A program made the position numbers and the translations under genes. The notes beneath the pieces are model-generated. The model worked only from the letters and a program-made list of their open reading frames with translations. It was not told the origin of the DNA and did no database searches. Below, one piece after another: positions 1 to 5,136 of a stretch of DNA of 5,136 nucleotides (position 1 is the first letter of the stretch; each line of letters begins with the position of its first letter). The stretch is taken from positions 1 through 5,136 of the forward strand of contig CAZYLK010000282.1 in NCBI GenBank assembly GCA_964648365.1, in the 5' to 3' direction. This DNA comes from SURF-32 sp964648365 (lineage in GTDB: Bacteria > Planctomycetota > Phycisphaerae > UBA1845).

Positions 1-539
1 GCCGAAAGGCGATCTGGGGACGATTCGGACGCCAGTCCATCCTCTCGTGGAACCATTCGAATCTCGATGCCGACCCGATGTTCGTCGATCCCGACGCAGG
101 CGACTTCCGCCTCCAATCCGGCTCGCCCTGCATCGACGCGTCGGACAATCGGGCCGTGCCGGAGTTCGTGGCCGCCGACCCGGACAGACATCTCCGCTTC
201 CACGACGATCCGAACACGCCCGACACCGGTCGCGGCCGCGGCGCAATCGCCGACATGGGCGCCTACGAGTTCGACGCGCCTGCCTCGTGCATCGGCGGGG
301 AGCGTCTGCGGGCGAAGTGCGTGCCCATCGACGACGGGTTCGCCATCGAGGCGATCCTCCGCGACGCCCGTCCGGACGCGCGGCTGACGCTCGAATCCGA
401 CACGAATCCGGCCGAACCGCAGGTGGTCCAATTGAACCGACGGGGTCGCGCCAAGGCATCCTTCCAGACGGACGATCCGCAATCCGTGCGCGTCCGCGTC
501 ATTGAATGCGACCTCGTCACGCAGGCAACGTGCCGGTGA
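1..539 (+). CDS. Secreted right-handed beta-helix protein, gene A (C-terminal part only)
   Basis: The reading frame is open from base 3 to the TGA at 537-539 and lacks its 5' end, so only 178 residues are visible. An internal ATG at 78 sits inside the conserved motif DADPMF and is not a start. The visible part begins at RKAIW, the junction that follows the last beta-helix rung in the two downstream paralogues. It continues through NLDADPMFVDP, GDFRL, GSPCIDAS, RFHDDPNTPDTG and DMGAYEF. It ends in a domain of about 80 residues with four cysteines spaced CX9C and CX7C. The same order of motifs ends genes B and C. By analogy the missing upstream part should hold a signal peptide and about sixteen beta-helix rungs; this is inference. 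The TGA is 35 bases before the start of gene B, and no terminator lies between them, so the two are likely co-transcribed. The molecular function is unknown, and no catalytic motif is visible in this part. Confidence 0.88.
   Translation, partial: RKAIWGRFGRQSILSWNHSNLDADPMFVDPDAGDFRLQSGSPCIDASDNRAVPEFVAADPDRHLRFHDDPNTPDTGRGRGAIADMGAYEFDAPASCIGGERLRAKCVPIDDGFAIEAILRDARPDARLTLESDTNPAEPQVVQLNRRGRAKASFQTDDPQSVRVRVIECDLVTQATCR
3..536 (+). repeat. Tail block copy A of the threefold direct repeat
   Basis: These are the 178 visible codons of gene A from RKAIW to the last residue. The copy differs from B by a two-residue insertion after the first Trp (GRFGRQSILSW against RPGGDQVDW). The rest aligns almost without gaps through DMGAYEF; the cysteine domain keeps all four Cys. 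Confidence 0.85.
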
Positions 540-561
540 CTCACTTCGATCCAACACTTTT

Positions 562-567
562 GGGGAG
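562..567 (+). promoter_or_regulatory. Ribosome binding site of gene B
   Basis: GGGGAG lies 7 bases before the ATG at 575. This site decides the start. The same frame also has an in-frame ATG at 506, but that one lies inside gene A, has no comparable Shine-Dalgarno sequence, and would add 23 residues in front of a clear signal peptide. Confidence 0.75.
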
Positions 568-574
568 CTTGAAC

Positions 575-2695
575 ATGTCTTGGAACCTCAAACGAGCCGT
601 CATCGGGACGCTGGCCGCTCTGACGCTGACCACCGCCGTGCAGGCGGAGGAGATCCACGTTCCGCGAGACTACCCCTCGCTGTGGCGGGCACTGCTGGAG
701 GCGCAGGATGGCGACGAGATCGTTCTCGCCGACGGCGTCTGGACGGGATACAACAATCTCGAACTCAGCTTTGACGACAAACGACTGACGCTGCGATCGC
801 TGAACGGTCCTGAGAACTGCATCATCAACGGCGAAGGGGAACTGACGTTTCTGCGCGTCAGCGACGCCCGAACCGAAGGAACGGTGATCCGGGGCTTCAC
901 GTTCCGCAACCTGACCGATCACGGCATCGTGTGCGAACGGACGGCCGTCACGATCGAAAACTGCGTGTTCCGCGACAGCCTGGGTCCGAACCTGCGGCTG
1001 GATCAGGTTCGCGCGACCGTGCGTGACTCGCTGTTCATGGACGCGGAGGATCCCAGCGGAAATTACACCAGCGCGATCAGCGCCGTGGAGGCCGAACTCG
1101 ACGTGGTGTCGTGCCGATTCGAAGGCAATACCGCCGAGGGCGCCGCCGTCGGAGCGATGGGCCGTCGATTGACCGTGACGGACTGCTCGTTCGAGGGCAA
1201 CGTCGGCGGCGGCCGGGGCGGCGGCCTGAGCGCTCGCGCGGACGAGACCACCGTTCGCAATTGCGAGTTCCTCGGCAATGCCGGCGGCGAAGGCTCGGGC
1301 GCCTACCTCTCGGGCGACAGCGTGACCGTGCAGCATTGCCGCTTCATCGGCAACGTGTACAGCGGCAATCGTTCCGCGCTTTATCTGTACGCGCTGGCCG
1401 TCACGGCCGACTCGATCCACGTTTCGGATTGCACGGTCGAGGACAATGAAACCGGTGGCGCACGCTTCGCGGGCAACGCCGAGGTGGTGCAGTGTACCTT
1501 CAACGGTCATGAAGACGCGGGCCTCGTCATGACCGGTGACATCGTTCGGGCTTCACAGGTGACATGCCAGAACAACGGGGGTCCCGGGTTGTCGGTGCGC
1601 GGCTTTGATTCGGCGCTGGTCGAGGACGCGGACATCCGCTCTAACGGCATCGCCGAGAACCGTGGCGGCGTCTCCGCATCGGGTCATGTCGTCCTGGACC
1701 GCTGCGTCATCGTGAACAATATGGGCGAAAACGGCGGCGGCGCCAGTGGAGACCTTGAGCTTCGCAATTGCATCGTTCGCGACAATGTCGCCGTGCAGAA
1801 AGGCGGCGGCATCTACGGCCGCGGGGTCCGCATCCTGAACTCGCGGATCGAGAATAACCGCGCGGGCGGCAATGGCGGCGCCGTGTCATCGTCCCGGATC
1901 GAGGCTTCGGGCTGCATCTTCGCCGGCAATGTCTCGGCGCAGGGCGGCGGGGCGCTCGACGCGAGTATAAGCATGAACTGCACGAACTCGGTGTTCTACG
2001 ACAATGCCGCGGAAATGTACTCCGGCGGCGCGGTCTTCGCGGCCTCCGGCCAGGTCGCGTTGCACAACAACATTTTCTGGAACAACGTCGCCCCGCGCGG
2101 CCCGCAGATCGGCCTGGGGCCGCAGGCGCGCCTGACCGGGACGTTCAACGACGCCCAGGGCGGCAGGAAAGCCATGTGGCGACCCGGCGGCGATCAGGTC
2201 GACTGGAATCGCTCCAACCTCGATGCCGATCCGATGTTCGTCAATCCCGGCGAAGGCGATTTCCGCCTGCGACCCGGCTCGCCCTGCATCGACGCCGCCG
2301 ACAACCGGGCCGTGCAGGCTTTCGTCGCGGCCGATCCGGACGGAAACCTCCGCTTCCACGACGACCCGAACACGCCCGACACGGGCCGCGGCCGCGGCGC
2401 CATCGCCGACATGGGCGCGTTCGAGTTCGACGCCCCGACAACGTGCAGCGGCAACGAGCGCCTGCGCGCCCGCTGTTCTCGCGGAGACGGTGGAAACAGC
2501 GTCGACGTAACCCTCCGCGGGGCCACGCCGGGCGCCCGCGTGACGCTTCAGGCGGACGGGTGGGCGAACGCGCGCGTGGTCGCGCAGGCCAACGCCAACG
2601 GTCGCGCGAAGGCCTCGCTCGCAATCGAGCAGCCGGCGTCACGCGTCAGCCTGATCGAATGCGGCGTCGAAGCGAACGTGCGCTGCCGGCCCTGA
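575..2695 (+). CDS. Secreted right-handed parallel beta-helix repeat protein with four-Cys C-terminal domain, gene B
   Basis: This is a complete gene of 706 residues. Residues 1-24 form a Sec signal peptide: basic start (K6, R7), hydrophobic core AVIGTLAALTLTTA, and probable cleavage after AVQA before E25. Residues 27-58 (VPRDYPS ... DGDEIVLADGVWTG) are the N-terminal cap typical of pectin-lyase-fold proteins. About sixteen rungs follow, up to residue 530, each with a pattern like x-x-C-x-F-x-x-N and Gly-rich turns (GGGL, GGAV). Cys occupies the same place in ten rungs, and Asn or His closes most of them. A GGRKAMW junction (from R531), the tail block 548-618 ending DMGAFEF, and a cysteine domain (C624, C634, C696, C704) complete the protein. 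GG-A-V/I and FxxN resemble Chlamydia Pmp repeats, but there is no autotransporter barrel at the C-terminus. The fold is often found in polysaccharide lyases and in surface adhesins; no catalytic residues can be assigned here, so the substrate or partner is unknown. Export across the inner membrane is well supported; the final location is inferred. Confidence 0.93.
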   Translation: MSWNLKRAVIGTLAALTLTTAVQAEEIHVPRDYPSLWRALLEAQDGDEIVLADGVWTGYNNLELSFDDKRLTLRSLNGPENCIINGEGELTFLRVSDARTEGTVIRGFTFRNLTDHGIVCERTAVTIENCVFRDSLGPNLRLDQVRATVRDSLFMDAEDPSGNYTSAISAVEAELDVVSCRFEGNTAEGAAVGAMGRRLTVTDCSFEGNVGGGRGGGLSARADETTVRNCEFLGNAGGEGSGAYLSGDSVTVQHCRFIGNVYSGNRSALYLYALAVTADSIHVSDCTVEDNETGGARFAGNAEVVQCTFNGHEDAGLVMTGDIVRASQVTCQNNGGPGLSVRGFDSALVEDADIRSNGIAENRGGVSASGHVVLDRCVIVNNMGENGGGASGDLELRNCIVRDNVAVQKGGGIYGRGVRILNSRIENNRAGGNGGAVSSSRIEASGCIFAGNVSAQGGGALDASISMNCTNSVFYDNAAEMYSGGAVFAASGQVALHNNIFWNNVAPRGPQIGLGPQARLTGTFNDAQGGRKAMWRPGGDQVDWNRSNLDADPMFVNPGEGDFRLRPGSPCIDAADNRAVQAFVAADPDGNLRFHDDPNTPDTGRGRGAIADMGAFEFDAPTTCSGNERLRARCSRGDGGNSVDVTLRGATPGARVTLQADGWANARVVAQANANGRAKASLAIEQPASRVSLIECGVEANVRCRP
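2165..2692 (+). repeat. Tail block copy B of a threefold dispersed direct repeat
   Basis: This stretch encodes the junction, the tail block and the cysteine domain of gene B (176 codons). It is homologous in the same orientation to 3-536 and 4603-5136. The best-conserved core is an identical 20-base run at 120-139, 2276-2295 and 4717-4736, which encodes GSPCIDA. Copies A and B are 2156 bases apart, and B and C are 2441 bases apart. Similarity between A and B at DNA level looks high across 60-290 versus 2216-2440, but I did not compute an identity. Confidence 0.85.
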
Positions 2696-2702
2696 CGGGC
2701 CG
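2687..2702 (+). terminator. Stem-loop enclosing the gene B stop codon (weak terminator candidate)
   Basis: CGGCCC at 2687-2692 pairs perfectly with GGGCCG at 2697-2702 around a four-base loop, TGAC, that contains the TGA stop. There is no T-run after it, so it does not look like a classical intrinsic terminator. It could slow ribosomes or protect the 3' end of the A-B mRNA, or it may be a chance product of GC-rich sequence. Confidence 0.25.
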
Positions 2703-2829
2703 CCTCGCCCCGGACGAAGGCCGGTCCGCCTGCGGTTCGTCGACCGCGGCGGGCCGCGCCTTTGCGCTGTCTCCGGGACACTCGCAGGCGCCCCGCGATC
2801 CCGCGCGTGGCGCTTGAGGGGATCTCGAT

Positions 2830-2882
2830 GTGTGTCGCCGGTTTTCAGCCGGCAGGATTTCGGCTGCCAACCCGTGCCACAC
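2830..2882. repeat. Long imperfect palindrome (REP-like intergenic element)
   Basis: Bases 2830-2851 fold back on 2861-2882 with a nine-base loop. Eighteen of 22 positions pair, including one G-T; the mismatches are at 2835, 2839, 2844 and 2845. The inner arm is CAGCCG against CGGCTG and the outer arm is GTGTG against CACAC. A competing inner hairpin, GCCGG 2837-2841 with CCGGC 2849-2853, is also possible. No T-run follows, so it is not an intrinsic terminator. Its look, a GTGTxGCC...GGC.CAC palindrome between genes, resembles intergenic repeats that I recall from planctomycete genomes, but only one copy is in this window. Confidence 0.6.
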
Positions 2883-2987
2883 CTGGCCGCACAAGCCGCC
2901 GGGTCTGGATTTTGACGCGCGGTCGCATGGACCGCGCCGGTGCTCCATAGAATTGTTCGCGCCCGTGCCGGGTTGGCGCGGGGCATT

Positions 2988-3003
2988 ATTCATTCATTCA
3001 TTT
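2988..3003 (+). repeat. ATTC tetranucleotide repeat in the leader of gene C
   Basis: Three ATTC units followed by ATTT lie directly before the ribosome binding site of gene C. It is the most AT-rich spot in the intergenic region. It probably keeps the translation start region unstructured; a role as a slippage site is possible but unsupported at this copy number. Confidence 0.6.
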
Positions 3004-3006
3004 GTT

Positions 3007-3013
3007 GAAGGAG
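3007..3013 (+). promoter_or_regulatory. Ribosome binding site of gene C
   Basis: GAAGGAG lies 8 bases before the ATG at 3022. It is a near-perfect Shine-Dalgarno sequence and is stronger than the GGGGAG in front of gene B. It fixes the gene C start, which leads straight into a signal peptide. Confidence 0.85.
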
Positions 3014-3021
3014 CAGCACGC

Positions 3022-5136
3022 ATGTCACGAAGATGGATTCATCCAGCGGTGGGCCTTGTGCTCATGGCCGCGACCGCCGCGACGGATGCCCGCGCGGGCG
3101 TCATCCGGGTTCCGGAGGATGCACGAAACCTGAGGGTGGCCCTGAGACTCGCCTCCGACGGAGACCGTATCCTGCTGGGCAACGGCATCTGGACCGGCGA
3201 CGGCAACCTCGGGCTGTCGCTCCACGGCAAGGCGGTGACGATCCGTTCGCAGTACGGGGCGGAGCACTGCATCATTGACGGGGGCGGCATGGCAACGTGG
3301 CTGACGGTCACGGGGGCGGCGGCGGCCGGTACCGTCGTGGACGGGTTGACGTTCCGCCGGCTCTACGGCGAAGGCATCCTGAGTCGCAGGACGGGTATCG
3401 AGATTCGCAACTGCCACTTCGAAGACTGCATCGGCCCGTGCGTCCAGTTGGATCGGGTAGACGCTGCGATCTCCGGCTGCGTATTCACGGGCGCCGCCGT
3501 TACGATACCCTTCACTCACTATGCCGACGCAATCACTGCCATCGGAGGCCAGTTCTCAGTTGATCAGTGTAGCTTCACTGACAACTTCGGGGCCAATGGC
3601 TCGGTCTACGTTGACACCGACCGTGTTCGCGTGGCCGGTTCCGAGTTCCGCGGCAACAAGGGCTTCTCGCTTAGAATCAAGGCCCGTGACGCGCTGGTGC
3701 GCGATTGCACCTTTAGTGAGAACGCGTCCTACGGCGGCTACGTGCTGGGTCTGTGGGCACAGCGCGGAAGCGCCGTCGTTCAGGGATGTCAGTTCGACCA
3801 AAACTCGACACGCCCCGATTATCAGCACGGCGCTGTCCACCTTTCAGGAAAGAAGGTTGCCCTGATTGATTGCGACATTTCCGCCACGTTCGGCTGGGGC
3901 GCTTCCGTACGCGGCGCGTCGGCCGCGGTTACGCGTTGCCGGTTCAGCGACAATACCGTTGGCATGGTGGCCAGCTATGGCGGCCAACTTGCCGTTACAC
4001 ACGTTGAGTCGGTCAATAACGCAAGCGCCGCTCTCTACGTCCACGACTATCAGCAGGCAATCGTCGAGCAATCGAGTTTTCTGACTAGCCAAGTGGGAGT
4101 GATCGTCGGCGAGGTCTCGCTCGTGATGCGCGATTGTCTGATTGCTGAGAATAGCGGCCGCGGATTGACCGTAGAGGGCTTTGCGATGCCGGAGCTTCGA
4201 AACTGCACGATTCGGGACCATACCACGACTTGGGATGGTGCTGCGATATGGGGGTATGGCGTCCGGCTCGTAGAATCAGTCATCACTGGCAACTCCAGCC
4301 AAGGTGACGGCGGCGCCATCCGGTCCGCGTCTATCGAGGCAGTCAATGCCGTTTTCAGCTACAACGTGGCGGGGGGCGACGGAGGCGCCATCCGGACCTC
4401 CGACGGCGCCCTGTCATGCACGAATTGCGTTTTTTACGGAAATGTCGCGGGGAACGGAGCAGGCGGAGGAATCTACGCAGTGAACGCAACCGTCACGCTG
4501 GACAACTCCATCCTGCGGGAAAACGAGGCCTCATTGGGACCGCAGATCGCCATCTACTACCTGACCAGCCTCGCGGGTTCGTACAACAACGTGTCGGGAG
4601 GGCGGGAGTCCATCTGGAGCCCGCTGGAAACTCCCGACATCAAGTGGAAAGACGGCAACATCGACGTCGATCCAAAGTTCGTCGACCCCTCGACGGGCGA
4701 TTTCCGCCTGCTGCCGGGCTCGCCCTGCATCGACGCCGGCAACAACCGCGCGGTTTCCGATATCGTCACGACGGATTTCGACGGCAACGTCCGTTTCCAT
4801 GACGACCCCGACACGCCCGACACCGGCCGGGGACGCGACGGCATCGTAGACATGGGCGTATTTGAGTTCGCCGCGCCGCCGCCCTGCACCGGCCAGGAGC
4901 AACTGCGGGCGCGTTGTGTGACAAACGAGGGCCAGGAACGGATCGTGGTCACGATCCGCGGAGCACGCCCGGACGCGCGGCTGACGGTGTCCATCGACAA
5001 CCGCCCGCTCGAGCCGCAGGTCGCCACGGTCAACGCGCGCGGTCGCGTCCGCGTCACCATTGACTCGCACGCGAACAAGCTCAAACGCGTCAGTGTCGCT
5101 GAATGCGGGCTCGAAGCCCGCGTGCGTTGCCATTCG
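3022..5136 (+). CDS. Secreted right-handed parallel beta-helix repeat protein with four-Cys C-terminal domain, gene C (stop just beyond the window)
   Basis: The frame is open from the ATG at 3022 to the window edge without a stop, giving 705 residues. The last residues, ECGLEARVRCHS, align with the ends of gene B (ECGVEANVRCRP) and gene A (ECDLVTQATCR), so the protein is essentially complete. Residues 1-25 are a Sec signal peptide (R3, R4, then a hydrophobic core) with cleavage expected after ARA before G26. Residues 28-59 (VPEDARN ... DGDRILLGNGIWTG) are the N-terminal cap. Sixteen rungs follow that match those of gene B one for one, ten of them with Cys in the repeat position. Then come the GGRESIW junction (R528), the tail block to DMGVFEF (610-616), and the cysteine domain (C622, C632, C695, C703). 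The middle of the gene, about 3541-4440, has lower third-position GC than its ends. The strong ribosome binding site and long leader suggest expression separate from A and B. Function is unknown; a secreted or surface-bound structural, adhesive or glycan-binding role is inferred from the fold. Confidence 0.92.
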   Translation, partial: MSRRWIHPAVGLVLMAATAATDARAGVIRVPEDARNLRVALRLASDGDRILLGNGIWTGDGNLGLSLHGKAVTIRSQYGAEHCIIDGGGMATWLTVTGAAAAGTVVDGLTFRRLYGEGILSRRTGIEIRNCHFEDCIGPCVQLDRVDAAISGCVFTGAAVTIPFTHYADAITAIGGQFSVDQCSFTDNFGANGSVYVDTDRVRVAGSEFRGNKGFSLRIKARDALVRDCTFSENASYGGYVLGLWAQRGSAVVQGCQFDQNSTRPDYQHGAVHLSGKKVALIDCDISATFGWGASVRGASAAVTRCRFSDNTVGMVASYGGQLAVTHVESVNNASAALYVHDYQQAIVEQSSFLTSQVGVIVGEVSLVMRDCLIAENSGRGLTVEGFAMPELRNCTIRDHTTTWDGAAIWGYGVRLVESVITGNSSQGDGGAIRSASIEAVNAVFSYNVAGGDGGAIRTSDGALSCTNCVFYGNVAGNGAGGGIYAVNATVTLDNSILRENEASLGPQIAIYYLTSLAGSYNNVSGGRESIWSPLETPDIKWKDGNIDVDPKFVDPSTGDFRLLPGSPCIDAGNNRAVSDIVTTDFDGNVRFHDDPDTPDTGRGRDGIVDMGVFEFAAPPPCTGQEQLRARCVTNEGQERIVVTIRGARPDARLTVSIDNRPLEPQVATVNARGRVRVTIDSHANKLKRVSVAECGLEARVRCHS
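4603..5136 (+). repeat. Tail block copy C of the threefold direct repeat
   Basis: This is the same block in gene C, starting at the R of GGRESIW and running to the window edge. It is the most diverged copy: DVDPKFVDP replaces DADPMFVNP, and VDMGVFEF replaces ADMGAFEF. All four cysteines and the GSPCIDA core are kept. Confidence 0.82.

Larger units (their letters stand above)
2696..3021. other. Intergenic region between genes B and C
   Basis: These 326 bases hold no credible gene. The first 120 bases are very GC-rich with short hairpins, for example CGGAC 2711-2715 with GTCCG 2724-2728. The middle holds the 53-base palindrome at 2830-2882. Further along is a perfect 8-bp hairpin (2917-2924 with 2930-2937) and a 6-bp one (CGCGCC 2958-2963 with GGCGCG 2975-2980). 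The last 40 bases turn AT-rich, with ATTC repeats and a Shine-Dalgarno sequence. TTGACG at 2912-2917 and TAGAAT at 2948-2953 look like promoter boxes, but they are 30 bases apart, which is too far for a standard sigma-70 promoter. I assign no promoter. Confidence 0.7.

Noticed and set aside
506..574. Upstream ATG at 506 as the start of gene B
   Set aside because: It overlaps the end of gene A, lacks a good ribosome site, and would place 23 residues before a textbook signal peptide. The ATG at 575 has GGGGAG at the right distance, and gene C starts the same way with MS and a basic pair.
263..1510. Open frame of 415 codons on the minus strand
   Set aside because: It lies antisense to genes A and B, which have signal peptides, repeat structure and paralogues. 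Its translation is rich in Arg, Ala, His and Val without domain motifs, as expected for a mirror frame of GC-rich coding DNA.
575..2695. Pectate lyase or other polysaccharide lyase activity
   Set aside because: The fold matches, but I see no recognisable catalytic set or calcium-binding signature, and this rung type is common in non-enzymatic surface proteins.
2762..2950. Small open frame of 62 codons in the intergenic region
   Set aside because: Most of it is a translation of the 53-base palindrome and the hairpin after it. It has no ribosome site and no protein-like pattern.
2912..2953. TTGACG and TAGAAT as a sigma-70 promoter for gene C
   Set aside because: The boxes are separated by 30 bases rather than about 17, and no alternative -35 box is found at proper spacing from TAGAAT.
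575..5136. Autotransporter or Chlamydia-type Pmp adhesins
   Set aside because: GGAI/V and FxxN motifs fit, but the C-terminus is a small cysteine domain, not a membrane beta-barrel ending in an aromatic residue.
3022..5136. Gene C as a frameshifted pseudogene
   Set aside because: Reading every line in the frame of the ATG at 3022 shows no stop or shift through the last base; the fragments in other frames are shadows. The missing stop is due to the window edge.
1..5136. CRISPR arrays, tRNA or rRNA genes, insertion sequences
   Set aside because: I looked on both strands and saw no regular spacer-repeat pattern, cloverleaf, rRNA-like sequence, transposase motif or terminal inverted repeats. 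The only repeats are the paralogous blocks and the single palindrome.

Overview
The window comes from a GC-rich bacterial chromosome (about 65% G+C by hand counts of sampled lines). It carries a head-to-tail array of three paralogous genes on the + strand. All three encode secreted right-handed parallel beta-helix proteins that share one architecture and one unusual C-terminal tail. The tail block (NLDADPMFV..P..GDFRL..GSPCIDA, then RFHDDPNTPDTG, then DMGAFEF) resembles ends I associate with beta-helix proteins of Planctomycetes, especially Phycisphaerae. That affiliation is a recollection of style, not a search result, so I hold it at medium confidence.

Layout. Positions 1-539 hold the last 178 codons of gene A, whose 5' end lies outside the window. 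After a 35-base gap that contains a Shine-Dalgarno sequence, gene B (575-2695, 706 aa) is complete. Then comes a 326-base GC-rich intergenic stretch (2696-3021) with several hairpins, including a 53-base imperfect palindrome and a short ATTC repeat. Gene C (3022-5136) follows, with 705 codons visible. It has no stop inside the window, but its last residues line up with the ends of A and B, so the stop should lie within a codon or two of the edge.

How the genes relate. B and C each have a signal peptide, an N-terminal capping segment ending in an xGxWTG motif, sixteen helix rungs that align one for one, a GGRxxxW junction, the tail block, and a domain of roughly 80 residues with four cysteines (CX9C...CX7C). 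A shows the same junction, tail and cysteine domain. A and B are probably co-transcribed. C probably has its own transcript start or a processed leader. No enzyme active site, transporter, regulator or mobile-element gene is visible, so the function of the array is unknown. The most plausible reading is a small family of exported, probably cell-surface proteins that arose by tandem duplication.

The most interesting points are the undescribed-looking cysteine domain, the exact conservation of rung number despite strong sequence divergence, the lower third-position GC in the middle of gene C, and the intergenic palindrome.
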